This document shows, piece by piece, positions 25,301 through 34,590 of a stretch of 64,000 bases of DNA; within the stretch, counting starts at the first letter, position 1, and every line of letters begins with the position of its first letter. A program made the position numbers and the translations under genes. The stretch is taken from positions 3,565,001 to 3,629,000 of the forward strand of contig NC_092568.1 of NCBI RefSeq assembly GCF_037975245.1, in the 5' to 3' direction. The notes beneath the pieces are model-generated. The model did no database searches. It saw only the letters and a list, made by a program, of their open reading frames with translations, and was not told where the DNA came from. Source of the stretch: Apostichopus japonicus. Taxonomy: Eukaryota > Echinodermata > Holothuroidea > Aspidochirotida > Stichopodidae.

Positions 25301-27831
25301 AAATGAAGATATACCTATCAAACTTTTCCGTAAAACACTTAAAAAATGAAGTCCTCTTAATGGCCCAATTTGAAATCACTAACTTATACGTCATTCAACT
25401 TCAACACGTGGTTAATGGTTGAAGACCAAATGCTAAAAAGACGGGAGTTAGACACAAAATAAATGGCGCTCTCCGGAGCAAGGAAAAGTATTTCCATAGT
25501 GTGATAGGTACCTATGAGTGGTCGCAAAATATTGCTCAAACAATACGTGGACACCAAATTGTCGACGTAATGTAGAAGTCCACGCAATGGCTCATTTACC
25601 ATGAAATGTCGACCAAAGTATACATTTAGCTATATATATATATACATACATACATATATATATATATACATATATATATATACACGCATATATGCACTGC
25701 ATATACAACTCATAATATGAGAATCCGTTAAATGTATCTTGAAGCTCAATAAACTATACGTACAGATAAGTTGGCTCGGCAAGGCCTTCCAGTTGTTGGC
25801 AATCTGGTCAACCGGATATGCATAATAGAGGAAAGACGGTGTCCGGTTTCCTTCCTACAAAAACCAAACTGATGAAACTAATATGCTGACCACGTATATA
25901 TATTTGATTTATGCAGCAACATGGATGTTGTTTCAAAGTATACTGAAATTTCAGTTGTTAAGGGTACTCTTCTTGCGATAAATATTGAAAAACAAAAGGT
26001 TGTTCATTCTTCTAAAAATGGCAAAAAGATGGTTTTAAGTATGAAAATAATGACTGTGTCTGCTTTGCTACTTTATCTGATTTACCAATTTGATTTCATC
26101 CTAAATGAGTGTTTGATATTGTTGATGTTAGTGAGAACGATATTCATATAATTACAGTATACAAATAATAAATGGTTATGAGTGCAATAGTGCAAATATT
26201 TCATGAGTTGAAAGATGGAATGTTCCATTCAACGAGGCGCAGCCGAGTTGAATGGAACAAATTACATCTTTCAACGAATGAAATATTTGCACTACTGCAC
26301 GAATGGAAACCATTCATTATTTGTTTTATACAACACCTTCAAATTTGGATATAATTGGATGTAAAATGCACTCATGCAACAGATTGTTTTGAACAGACAG
26401 GTTTCTCTGCTCTCTTACCACTGAAAAAAAGTGCTATCAAAAAAGTATAACACATGGTTCTATTTCATAGAGTGCAATAGAGCGGATTTTGCATGCAATC
26501 GACGAGCAATTGACCAATCTAATGGCCGGGAATATAATTAGGTGTTGTATAATATATGATAATATTGTTCCGTTACGTCTCGATTCTCCAAAAGGAATAT
26601 AATGTGGAATACGGGGATGTAGCACGAGGCAAACTCAGACAAAAATGGAGCGAGAAATTAGTATATTTAGGACAGAACCAAGATGTATTCACCTATAGAC
26701 ACATATACAACTTTACAACCTTTCTGAGGCTTAAGACCAAAGACAACAAAATGTAACAAGCCAAGTCCCTCTAACTCTAAGACGAATTATCTCTAACTGA
26801 ATCCCATTACTGATCTTATTGGGATTTACCTAAGCTTATATTTACATTAATGATTGACTTTACTTGTTATCGTTTCCGGAAGATGGATTAGGCTATCCGG
26901 AAACAACTCACAATCTTGGAAAGTCACAGATTTAACTTCCGAAACGAGAGTCGCTTCCTTATATGGCCATTGTTGGCTTTCGGAGACTCTCTCGGAAACG
27001 ACACTCGGAGATGCATGTTTTACCCGTAACAAATCACAATATTTAGTCGAACGTTTAACGTACAATATGATTTTCATTGCTGACTGTTTTTGAAAGTGAA
27101 TGTATTTACTCAATGTGTTATCCTCACGTCAACATTTAAATAAATTGTCTGTTATGAAAAACTAGATTAATTTAATTTGGACAAGAGAGTCTTTTATTAT
27201 GAACAACAGAATATATATTTCAAATTGTAATGAGTAGGAAAATCCAAACCATTTTAAATATTCGAACCCGGGCCTCCTGCTATATGCGGACACCCTAACC
27301 AACTAGGCCAAGGACGCTGATTGTATGTCCAGAGGTTTGAAACCAGTAAGGAATGTCGTCATTCCACTGTAGACTTTTGCCACTTGTATCGACCAATGCT
27401 AGTTCTGTTTTGGTGACATATTTGAATGAATGAGTTGAAGATCCGGAACAGTGGAAAAACTTCGTTCGTAAAACACAGTGCTTTAAGCAGTTACTTGAAA
27501 ACGAACAAGGAAGTTGATTTGAAGTCAAAGTACAAAACATGTTTACAAAAACCACAACCAGACTAAACGGCGTTTCGTATGATTATAACAATTTGAACTT
27601 TGGGAATTTGATATGAAATTACCAAACATGGATAATTATTACCCCCGAGGTGAACCGCTTGCACGCGACACCGCTTCATACGACATATGTAAGAAATAGT
27701 TCATCTATTCAGAAACCACATTCATACATTCAATTGACAATTTTGATTGTGAATCATTGTGTTTTCTCCTTTTCTCTGTTTTTACAGATTATGTAAGAAA
27801 AGTCTCCTCAACTGTGCAAGAAATTGACTGA
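12335..27831 (+). CDS. Calmodulin-like EF-hand protein, spliced gene
   Basis: Exons 12,335-12,365, 13,254-13,397, 13,967-14,093, 16,590-16,705 and 27,788-27,831 have AG/GT borders and join in phase (1, 1, 2, 1). With a start Met they give about 154 residues against 149 in calmodulin. The protein opens like calmodulin (DELTPEQ, then EFKEAF). EF loop 1 (DQDKDGVISANE) and loop 2 (DTDGNGAIDFKE) are canonical. Loop 3 (ETDIKGHVRSAD) has poor ligands, and loop 4 (GVDNDGNIDYMD) lacks the first Asp. It is thus a Ca2+ sensor whose N-lobe should bind better than its C-lobe. Exons 2-5 of the frame are strongly supported. The last exon is an inference: it lies 11 kb further on, beyond receptor B, but restores position 12 of loop 4 and gives a clean stop. 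The start exon is uncertain (candidate at 11,191). Confidence 0.8.
13254..13397 (+). CDS. Calmodulin-like gene, exon with EF-hand 1
   Basis: Acceptor CCAG, donor GTATAA. It encodes the EFKEAF helix, EF loop 1 and the first half of EF-hand 2, ending within DTDG. Confidence 0.85.
13967..14093 (+). CDS. Calmodulin-like gene, exon with EF-hand 2 and linker
   Basis: Acceptor AAAAG, donor GTAAGA. It encodes NGAIDFKEFLTMMANKM, as in calmodulin's NGTIDFPEFLTMMARKM, then the central linker and the start of a degenerate EF-hand 3. Confidence 0.85.
14196..14403. repeat. 70-bp minisatellite, three units
   Basis: AATTTGTACA anchors recur at 14,201, 14,271 and 14,341 with identical units. The right copy has a single unit (near 61,970). 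Recent expansion inside an intron. Confidence 0.92.
15844..16075. repeat. Tandem repeat of 137-151 bp, two units
   Basis: Units around 15,844 and 15,981 share GTGCAACG and the following 'taccacctt' words. The right copy carries three units (63,440, 63,590, 63,741). Confidence 0.75.
16080..16560 (-). mobile_element. 5'-truncated LINE fragment (L1/Tx1-like RT)
   Basis: Minus-strand translation shows RGCRQGDPLSPYIF (near 16,455-16,415), a PYADDT catalytic box (near 16,310) and the SGLKMNISKS segment, typical of reverse transcriptases in the L1/Tx1 group. A frame change near 16,460 separates the motif-B region from its upstream part. Present in both copies; the right one is cut by the window end. 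Confidence 0.75.
16590..16705 (+). CDS. Calmodulin-like gene, exon with EF-hands 3-4
   Basis: Acceptor TTCTAG, donor GTAATT. It encodes ADDIRHVMKTYGDTLPTEDV and then the EF-hand 4 loop up to DYM. It lines up with calmodulin's [20 protein letters not shown]. Confidence 0.85.
16706..17929. other. Intron DNA upstream of receptor B with diverged tandem duplication
   Basis: No gene seen. Two diverged ~227-bp units begin near 17,476 and 17,703 and end just upstream of receptor B's leader. Confidence 0.6.
18053..18058 (+). promoter_or_regulatory. Minimal upstream ORF (ATG-TAA) of receptor B
   Basis: A start codon followed directly by a stop lies 5 bases before the receptor B ATG, provided the leader is transcribed as in receptor A. 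Receptors A and A' lack it. Start-stop uORFs can hold back initiation at the next ATG. Confidence 0.5.
18064..19077 (+). CDS. Class A orphan GPCR, receptor B
   Basis: Single exon, 337 residues, about 90% identical to receptor A. It keeps the GN of TM1, the TM2 Asp, Cys98/Cys178, NPIIY and the NRx form of the DRY box (NRI rather than NRF). Changes cluster in the N-terminus (FEDPTQRTLLS), extracellular loop 2 (ADSTHPLSDVYAF) and the TM5 top (VLVEVP), which could alter ligand choice. It lies on the same strand inside the proposed last intron of the calmodulin-like gene. No breaks. Confidence 0.92.
   Translation: MDTKGVEVTILPTDSPGYVFEDPTQRTLLSVIVILVAAVGIPGNILVMIAVTFSKRLQTKTNSFVVNLACSDLATCLVLPFQVVALLNDSWPLPDPLCTFVAIVVWVGLGSSIVNLALIAFNRITLITKSRTHYDQLYSKRNLVLMLASAWIIPIVLVTVPPLCGLGGIGYSERYKICSADSTHPLSDVYAFISSVLVEVPCLIIIITCYVKIYRFIRAKNRELFSNNACRGENKGNAQSAAFKRQVKVTKNLFLVVCSYIICIMPFAIACLIPPSYPSIPWVSIFLIANCCVNPIIYGLKHPQFRDVFRNILSCKFRLIPEPSKLLQSLTTSSTGA
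19425..19453. repeat. (TA)n array at the 5' edge of PLE-1
   Basis: TA run ending where the PLE-1 frame opens. Confidence 0.9.
19456..21981 (+). CDS. PLE reverse transcriptase with GIY-YIG endonuclease
   Basis: Open for about 841 codons without an ATG near the front, consistent with 5' truncation; numbering below starts at 19,552. KPADKGSAIV lies near residue 185, LDVSSLYTNIP (motif A) near 340, HGTAMGTKMAPSFANIFMG (motif B) near 395, RYIDD (motif C) at 431-435, and FLDTT with a thumb region after that. A Cys-rich CTQNCKTC lies near 660. The GIY-YIG-type nuclease (LIYCNICNLQYIGESKNTLR) starts near 695. RT followed by a C-terminal GIY-YIG defines the PLE class. The absence of internal stops suggests a young insertion. 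Confidence 0.9.
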   Translation, partial: LSQQIDSKTRKLQKELPKNEFERKLDSISKICLNLSHTLASRQCHKLKRDNVTQRVKSSGETQLETSKRTRSRRFRRKEIQTACNTTKSAVVTIDCQFSAGETNLLSKGLNFCPKPRQVNAQKLSLDLNLFYRRLRLRDFFADENGNNTTQETNDLHSNFKPKSSWNPPKAHCAPLESFISAIEDDVKTHTSAPDFRDNLNKTERQAIHELRKRDDIVIKPADKGSAIVAMGKQFYREEANRLLSNPQHYKLLDSDPTQEITQNVKRVIQKIVSNGSIDRKLGQNLLENDPKPGRFYFLPKIHKEGNPGRPIISGNGTATEKISKFVDLLIQPLVSALPSYVQDTTDFIRKIGEIKNLPLSSLLVTLDVSSLYTNIPNEEGISACTKAFKPIRGKTPTKKELAELMQLILTNNNLVFGNKHYLQIHGTAMGTKMAPSFANIFMGNLEKEFLSRQNLKPHTWLRYIDDIFMIWTHGEANLKLFIDDINSFHHTIKFTADFSGHGVHFLDTTVTLQNGSLKTDLFNKPTNKHNYLLPSSCHPRHCTRNIPYSQALRIRRICSSEVDFDSRTKELSQHLLNRQYFRGTIENAIKKAKSKPRTETLTYKTRPTSSKRVPLVTEFHPGLPPLANIIQKNFHLLQGTERLKSVFPELPVIAFKRPSNLRDILVRASFRDDTPLGESKTETTGSSPCTQNCKTCLLVDSTGAFQSNQTKRTFQIRHKINCLSKNVIYLIYCNICNLQYIGESKNTLRMRMTQHRSAIKTKKIYQPVANHFNLQNHSIENLRVIAIDQNDSWTDKSRKAKENFWELNLKTTAPFGLNIRNDLPSQINQNNSFTITTESD
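22135..22173 (+). ncRNA. Hammerhead-like ribozyme core in PLE-1 tail
   Basis: TGCA, CTGAAGA (CUGANGA core), GAGC-loop-GCTC (stem II, one extra A at its base), GAAA, then AGCTC and TGCA. Stem I would be TGCA/TGCA. The stem III segment AGCT is self-complementary, which fits the dimeric hammerheads reported for PLEs. The extra A makes activity doubtful. Confidence 0.4.
22293..22356. repeat. (TA)n array at the 3' edge of PLE-1
   Basis: A 64-base TA run. Confidence 0.9.
22357..25690. other. No recognisable gene; a ~276-bp duplicated segment
   Basis: A 120-base stretch at about 24,514 recurs at 24,790. Around 23,480 a short stretch reads like an EF loop (NCDGDGLVLTE) after a possible AG acceptor, but it is one residue short and lacks a donor. 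A TA/TACA microsatellite lies at 25,630-25,690. Confidence 0.5.
26162..26551. mobile_element. Fold-back (palindromic) insertion
   Basis: 26,162-26,323 is a long imperfect palindrome whose arms start CAAATAATAAATGG and end CCATTCATTATTTG, with a GC-rich centre (GAGGCGCAGCCGAG). It is followed by a segment bounded by ATACAACACCT and its inverse AGGTGTTGTAT. The whole block is missing from the matching sites in receptor units A and A' (near 2,800 and 38,390). Confidence 0.7.
27215..27430 (-). mobile_element. tRNA-derived SINE, copy 2
   Basis: A box at 27,310-27,299 and a B-box region near 27,270-27,259 on the minus strand. It sits at the same place in the receptor block as copies 1 and 4, so it predates the old duplication. 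Confidence 0.72.
27431..27787. other. Intron DNA before the proposed last exon
   Basis: No gene. It ends with a long pyrimidine tract and TTTACAG. Confidence 0.5.
27788..27831 (+). CDS. Proposed last exon of the calmodulin-like gene
   Basis: After a strong pyrimidine tract and TTTACAG the exon reads, in the phase left by 16,705, DYVRKVSSTVQEID and TGA (27,829-27,831). Calmodulin has EEFVQMMTAK at this point, so length, acidic position 12 and aromatic next residue fit. Confidence 0.6.
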
Positions 27832-30290
27832 ATTTTTAAGTGGTGGATTCACACCAAATCAAAAGCAAAATGTTCTTTTTATAACAGTTTCTTTCCTTTA
27901 GTTTGCGGAGCGGAAATATATAACAGAAAATCACAGTTGACGTCATTTCCACGTTATGATTACACCATTTGCCTTCGACTTCATTTTCATTGCTTATAAT
28001 CATTTGGCTACATCTGTTAAAACATCTTTCTGTATTATGACCAAGTTTACTCTAAATTACTCAAAATAAGATAACAATTGATCACAAACATATGCTTTGT
28101 GACATGTTTAGATCAATTGCAGGTAAATACGCAGGTATTAGAAATAATGCATATTGAAAAGTTCACCGCCCAGAGACTTTTCATAGTAAGAAGATTGACA
28201 TCCTTGAAGATTTTCCGGCCTGAACAAGCTAAAGACTAACACTGAGATGACCTTTTACGATCGAATATATTCATCAATACAGTATCAAATTTACATCAAA
28301 AACGTTTCTTAAAGAGTGCACTAATATTATCATGATATGAAAGAGATGTTTGTACCAGAAATAAGGATATGAAAACAAGTCCATTGGTATGTATAACTTT
28401 CGTGCCTTTTTCCCCTTTCGTGAGCAACTTTATAAGAGGGCATATCTTTCAGCTTTTGAAAAAAAAAACTTTTCTCTTCTTAGGCAATGATATATATATA
28501 ACAATTGCAGTCTCTGAAAAATGTGATAACTGATGAATAAAAAGAAGGATTATTTAATTCAATTATCCACACTAGAATACTGACGAATACAAAACAAATT
28601 GGGTATTCTCGCTATAAACCTTTTGGAGAGCAGAAAGAAATGGTACAGTTGAACCATCATTGTAGCATCCATTAATTAAAATTGCCACATTTCCATCGAA
28701 TCCTTAGACTATACAAATCTATTTAATCTTCCAATTATGATCACAAATGGAAATTGTACTTTATAACTTGAATACGTCGGTACCTTGCATAACATCAATT
28801 TCAGTTCCAAAAGAAGAGTCATAACTTTGGATTACAAGACTAAGTGACACGCATACAAACGAAGTAAGCCATAAACCATCGTTGGTTAAGAAAGAAATAG
28901 TTGGATTATTTGTAACAGATAAGTCACATATGTTGTTGTATTAATTCCTAAATCCAGAGCATTTGTGAGTGATCCCATTCCCTATTGTATAATTTCTACA
29001 ATCACCCCCATCAGGGCGTGGGAACCAGTGGTCTGAAAATGACCATGGTCGAGTGGATGTGCGAGGCTTCCGCGATGTCACAAGAAAGTGACTTCAAATA
29101 TATAATATATACACGAATCCTGAACCAATTCTAAGTCATTTTACGTTAAATCTTTTGAACTCAGCATACATATCTTAAAATACTGTAAATATTTATTCTG
29201 AAGTAAAAGATATGTGAATAACTTATAATTTTCCGTCGAACATCAGTGAACATCGGTGAATGACGGAAGACGAAACGGCAGATGAAATAGCCACCCTGGT
29301 GCTATTTCCATGACTCTTAATCTCTCTCAGCTGTGGGCGAGAGAACATATCATGAGTTTTTACCTTTAGCATAATTATTCCTTGTGTTTATTTCAGGCCT
29401 TTTGAAATAGTCTATAATTTTGTTTACAACATTAATATAATTGTACAGCTAAGTTCTTCTTTTTATACCCAGGCGTTCATTGATCGCATAGCACATACAT
29501 ATCAAGATGTGTGGGTATTTAGTTGTCATATATGGTACACAATTGTGGTACATTTGATTTTTATCAAATGTAAAGTTATCTTTGGATAAAATATCGAATT
29601 ACGGTGTTTGCTAATAAGTTCATCGTAAATGGTGGATCGTGTCATTAAAAGGATGTTGCCAATTTTACTCCTGGTATCACCCGTTATCTCAGAAACGTTG
29701 ATCTAATCGACCAAAAGTCTTCACTGGGAAATCATTTTGATCGCCAAGCTAGTATGTTAAAAATACACTGCCTAAGCTTAAAGAGTGTGAAGACTTGCGT
29801 ACAAAGAAACGTCTCATGCCTAATTTCGAATGAGGTGTAACAGAAGTGTTAGACACCACCATCGATCCAAGAAAATCCGCACACAGCTTGCTACCGTCGG
29901 TAATTAGACACTAGTGTATAGTCAATACATACAGCTACGGTCAATACCCACAACACAGTGTACATAGCAGCGCTGGACATCTCAGGCCTAAATAAAAGAC
30001 AACAAGGTATCACGTTTCATTACTGTCTGCATTTTATAGCGACAAGAAGAAAACTTCACTTGCAAGGAACGGAAAGTTAACTTTTTCAAAGTGCGGCACG
30101 TGGTTTGGGGCGAGTCTTCAATGCCTTTAAATAAGTCGTTTCGAGGCACACAGACTGTTATCTTCGGAACAACATTACTATATTTGCGCATTTGGAATGA
30201 TTTTCCTATTGGCATAGCATAATGGTTCTCGCTGAAAAGATATCCCAGAGCTGTTAAAACAATTGCGGAGGATTATCCAATGTTCACTGG
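27832..30290. other. No recognisable gene
   Basis: AT-rich DNA without long frames, SINE heads or TIR pairs that I could find. Confidence 0.5.
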
Positions 30291-30317
30291 ATGACAAGGA
30301 GTAGCAGGAGTAACAGG

Positions 30318-30435
30318 TCACTTTCGGTGATAATGCACTGAAGTGCTAGTTTTGCTCGAAAGCTCTGCAAAAACCAAATATTGCCTGTTTTTCTTCCAAC
30401 CACTTTCCTAATTTAATTATTGTTTCTCACCCGAG
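30318..30435 (+). mobile_element. Stray PLE-1-type 3' end
   Basis: Matches the PLE-1 tail from 'cactttcggtgat' onward and ends near a TATG/TA array, as in PLE-1. The ribozyme core is damaged (CTGAAG then TGC). Just upstream (30,293-30,310) is a scrap of the same tail in the opposite orientation, making a short inverted pair. Confidence 0.7.
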
Positions 30436-30456
30436 ATCTATATGTATGTATGTATG

Positions 30457-30485
<29 letters not shown>

Positions 30486-30487
<2 letters not shown>

Positions 30488-32560
30488 GGTCAATTCCATG
30501 GTGACTCGCGTGACATTTTTACTAAAATTCCTCTCTATTTGATATTATTAAACAAATAAAGAAATTACCTGGGAGAAAAGCATTCATGTAGCAGTGAAGG
30601 TACGCCTTAATGCTTACAACAGTAGAGAAAAAATATTTATACCTCAAGTATTGGGGGTGAAATTGGCGAAAAACTAAATGTGACTCGCGTGACAGATACT
30701 ATTAGCAAAAATCAGAATGCACACACAAATGTTCGATTTCTTATGTCTTATTAAAATTTTTCCAATCACTTTTTATAATCATACCGAAGTTGAAAAACAC
30801 CTCTACCTCAATTGCTATGCAATTTTGAAAAAAATGTTGTAACGCATGAATGTAACAATGAAGATGTATTGTGACTCGCGTGACAAGAAAACGTGACTCG
30901 CGTGACAAGTTCACTTTTCGGATAGTTCTAGACCAAATGCAGTAGTGAATCGAAGGTATAGATCTTGCATAGTGAAATATAACATTCATTGGTCTAGAAA
31001 GTGTCCAAAAGGTACTTCCCTTGGGAATGTCCAGATGATATTAATGTCCCCTAGTTACCTTCGTGACTGCAGACAGTAGGTAATATACTGTACGGGTTGT
31101 ACAGTTGTTAAGGCAATATATCGTGTCAATTAATATAAATAACAATATTTAGTCTGTTGAACTCACTCATTGAAAGTTATAGAAGAAACAGATCTATCAA
31201 AATGTGATTCAAATTACCATTCTCATTTGTCATATTTGAATAAACCAAAAGTGTAATATTTGAGAAGATACATTCACTCATAAAATTTTGGGAATGATTG
31301 AGCAGTTAAAACCTTAAGGTTGTCAAGTCATAGCACATGGCATTGTCAGATACAAATATAGATTATGTTTTAGTATATCACTAAAAAATCAGTGACATGT
31401 GCTAACTTTCCAAATGTGGTGATAAAATAAGCAATATATTGCGATAAATATTCATGATTTTAATTTATGATATTTCAAATGAAATTATTATAATTAGTTG
31501 CATTATTTGTGCCCATATTATTCAAGTTGCCTAATTAAAGGGGAATGGATATATGATCAATATCTTTAATCAATGATTCATTCATTAAAGTATAACATCC
31601 CTGTAATTTTCACACAGTAAATAGGTAGAAACACTGTCTTGATTTGACGTGACTCGCGTGACGTGACTCGCGTGACATTCATAAAGGGTGATTTTCTCCA
31701 AAATTTGAATATCTTCTGAAAGGAAAATTCAGTAATCCTTTTGGGTATCTATGTGAAGACTTGATATTTCATAATTTGGAGTAAAACTATTGTGCAGGCA
31801 AGGAGAAAAAGAAAACAGTAAATTTTGTGACTCACATGACAGTAAATCGAGGGTGTTTACTGTTTTCAATTCACCACTGTTGTCTAATGCCTTGATGTCA
31901 AAATAAAATTGAAGCTATTAAGTGAGCACTATGCTATAGCAAATAAAGTTCGTCCAACACACAGTAAATAGGTAGAAACACTATCTTGAATTGACGTGAC
32001 TTGCGTGACGTGACTCGCGTGACATTCGTAAAGGGTGATTTTCCGCAAAATTTGAATATCTTCTGGAAAGGAAAATTCAGTAATCCTTTTGGTATCTATG
32101 TGAAGACTTGATATTCACTATTTGGAGTAAAACTATTGTGCAGGCAAGGAGAAAAAAACAAAAACAGTAAATTTTGTGACTCACATGACAGTAAATCGAG
32201 GGTGTTTACTGTTTTCAATTCACCACTGTTGTCTAATGCCTTGATGTCAAAATAAAATTGAAGCTATTAAGTGAGCACTATGCTATAGCAAATATAATAA
32301 GTCCAAAAAACTGATGATACCTATGATTACTATGTACAAACCTGCACAAAATGAAATTTCACTGTATTTTTCATAATTTAGTTACAACGGGAACCATTTT
32401 TTATTACCGACCCCGTAATAAAAAAAATGATGTTTCTGGGGTGAAAAAAATTATTTTTAGTAACTACAAGTATTCTATTTATTGGAAACTTATTCAATTT
32501 TAATGTACAATAATTTTAAATTTTTTGGTATGATGTTGACCTTATCATGGAATTGACCAT
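30486..32560. mobile_element. TIR element with GTGACTCGCGTGAC motif array
   Basis: Perfect 15-base TIRs, ATGGTCAATTCCATG (30,486-30,500) and its inverse (32,546-32,560), lie in TA-rich flanks. Inside there is no gene, but the 14-base word GTGACTCGCGTGAC occurs at 30,501, 30,680, 30,871, 30,893, 31,649, 31,663 and 32,010. Variants occur at 31,827, 31,996 and 32,176. All are on the plus strand and three pairs are close or abutting. A 347-bp internal duplication (31,611 and 31,958) doubled part of the array. Looks like a non-autonomous DNA transposon. Confidence 0.8.
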
Positions 32561-32570
32561 ATACATATTT

Positions 32571-32582
32571 ATATATATATAT

Positions 32583-32640
<58 letters not shown>
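32571..32640. repeat. (TA)n array
   Basis: Separates the TIR element from the SINE. Confidence 0.9.
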
Positions 32641-32644
<4 letters not shown>

Positions 32645-32905
32645 GAAAACGTAATGAGAAGGAAAATTCAGAACAGTGAAAAAACTTCCAGCCTCCGCCG
32701 GGATTCGAACCCGGGCCTCCCGCTTTGTGCGCGGACACCCTAAACCAACTAGGCCATGGACGCTGATTGTATGTTCAGAGGTTCGAAACCGGTAAGGAAG
32801 GTCGTAATTTCATTGTATGCGTTTGACACCTGTATCGAACAATACTAGTTCTGTTCTTGGTGACATATTTTGTCTTACTCTAGAGATCAAACATGATGCT
32901 AACCA
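32641..32905 (-). mobile_element. tRNA-derived SINE, copy 3 (best preserved)
   Basis: On the minus strand A box TGGCCTAGTTGG (32,756-32,745) and B box GGTTCGAATCC (32,711-32,701) are perfect. The T arm can fold as CCGGG/CCCGG. The tRNA-like head starts near 32,763, and about 140 bases of non-tRNA sequence lie outside it. The youngest-looking of the four copies. Confidence 0.82.
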
Positions 32906-32912
32906 ACTCGAA

Positions 32913-32952
32913 TATATATATATATATATATATATAAATATATATATATATC
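32913..32952. repeat. (TA)n array
   Basis: Borders the 3' end of PLE-2. Confidence 0.9.
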
Positions 32953-32972
32953 ACAAAATCGGTGGATCGGAT

Positions 32973-33014
32973 CTTGCTACTTAAAGTTTCACGCCGTAGC
33001 GATCTTCAGGCAAG
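32973..33014 (-). ncRNA. Minimal type I hammerhead ribozyme candidate (PLE-2)
   Basis: Minus-strand order: CTTGC (stem I), CTGAAGA (core), CGC-TACG-GCG (stem II with a UACG tetraloop; a U.U pair at its base), GAAA (core), a 3-bp stem III closing on GT, A as cleavage base, then GCAAG (stem I partner). All conserved core positions are present. PLEs are known to carry minimal hammerheads with short stem III. Confidence 0.62.
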
Positions 33015-33059
33015 TGATAGACTGAAGCCTAGTACCCCCTATATATATATACATGTATG

Positions 33060-33431
33060 TTAAGGCTTTTTTCTAGTACGGTTGAGTGATCTTAAGTGTC
33101 TGCATTTAGATACTAGTTCTGTTCGCTTGTTGAGAATTCTTTCCTTTTCAGAGTGTGCGTTGATGATCGCGAGTTTCTCCTGCAGGCACAGGCTGCATTG
33201 TGTGGTGCCGCTAAGTAGGGTGTTGGAATGCTTGAGAATTGACCACTCAATTTCGTAATCTTCCCCTTTATCCTTCAAGTCCCAAATAAATTTGGATAGT
33301 TCTGTTTCCTTGGCGTAGGTTTTGTTTCGAAAAGATTTCGTGTGGTTGTTATACCTTAACTTGAATGGGCCACCGCACATGCCGATGTATGAGTTGGTAG
33401 TGTCATTGTGATGAACTTCTGCCTTGTACAC
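33060..33431 (-). CDS. GIY-YIG endonuclease domain, C-terminal part of a PLE-2 protein
   Basis: About 120 residues. NSYIGMCGG supplies the YIG part, followed by [21 protein letters not shown], a CSLCLQEK knuckle and [12 protein letters not shown]. This combination is found in a group of invertebrate retroelement proteins. A stop lies shortly upstream of the first Met, so this is a fragment rather than a full gene. Confidence 0.68.
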   Translation of the reverse strand: MYKAEVHHNDTTNSYIGMCGGPFKLRYNNHTKSFRNKTYAKETELSKFIWDLKDKGEDYEIEWSILKHSNTLLSGTTQCSLCLQEKLAIINAHSEKERILNKRTELVSKCRHLRSLNRTRKKP

Positions 33432-33481
33432 ATGATGTTGTTCATGTAGCTACATTTTCGACCAGAAGTGACACATCGTGT

Positions 33482-33592
<111 letters not shown>

Positions 33593-34590
33593 TTCTCATA
33601 CATTGCAAGAGTATGAGTCCAACGCTGATTTGCGAGCTGATGCCTGTGGCGGTATTGCGCGACGGTCAGTGAATAACCCAGCAGTGGTTTGTGATCAATA
33701 ACCAGCGTAAAAAGTCGCCCGTAAAGATATGAGTGAAATTTATTCACGCCAAACACACAAGCCAAGCCTTTCTTTCCATTTAATAGGTCTTTAGAGTTAT
33801 TGAAGGCAGTTTTCCTACCCTTATTCTCATTTCCATTTAATTTCCTTCTTTAAATAAACCATAAAGTGGAGCCAAGGTAGTAGACAAAGTCGGTATAAAC
33901 TTCCCATAGTAACCAGACCCAGGTGTGACTTCAACTCCGTCACATTTCGTGGCGCGGGCGCGTCCCTGATAGCCTTTACCTTGGTTGATAAGGGATGTAG
34001 ATCTTTCTCATCGATCATATGACCCTAGGTATTCGACCGAAGACGCCATGAACGTACAATTGTCTCTTCTAAGACGGAGCCCGGCATTTTATAATTGATT
34101 AAGTACTTCGTCTAGGATTAGCAAATGTTTCTTATCCGATGAACCGGTAATGAAGATGTTGCCTATGTAAACCACCACATGAGGTATTCCCTGTAAGATA
34201 CCTTCGATGGCGTGTTGAAATATCCCGGGGGCCGAGGATGTCCCAAGCGGTAAACGATTATATTGAAAAAGACCTTTATGGTTATTGATTACCCATAAGC
34301 TTGGAATCTTCATCCAACTGTAATTGCTGATATGCTTGACTACTTTAAAATATCGAACGTTTCTGTCTTAGGTCCACAATTTCGTTAGCATTGAAGAAGT
34401 TTTCAACACGTTCAATATATTGCGTCCACTCTTCTCTTCCTTCACGAAATTCGTCCAATTATCCGAATAACGCCATTTCAACAATAAAATGTGAAAATCC
34501 GACAAAAATGTCCTTTATGGCGAGAAAATAAATCTTCGCTACTTCTTGTCGTGTTCCCGCTTCAGTACAGGAGTTCGACAAGATGAAAAA
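33593..34590 (-). pseudogene. Ty3/gypsy-type LTR retrotransposon fossil
   Basis: Minus-strand stretches resemble RNase H, reverse transcriptase and, at the far end, gag of the Ty3/gypsy family. The element is short, has several breaks, lacks integrase, and no LTR pair was seen. It looks old. Confidence 0.75.

Larger units (their letters stand above)
17930..27430 (+). repeat. Older copy of the receptor block, interrupted
   Basis: 17,930-19,424 matches 905-2,410, and 25,690-27,430 matches 2,410-3,830, including the SINE. Between them lie 6.3 kb not found in the other receptor units, including PLE-1. Divergence is much higher than between the 35-kb copies. Confidence 0.85.

Noticed and set aside
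30501-32189. CRISPR-like array
   Set aside because: Spacing of the 14-base word is irregular, the genome is animal, and TIRs explain the block as a transposon.
32701-32763. Possible true tRNA gene
   Set aside because: Same head recurs four times with a common tail and poor acceptor pairing; a SINE explains it.
33593-34590. Working LTR retrotransposon
   Set aside because: Short, broken and without visible LTRs; treated as a fossil.
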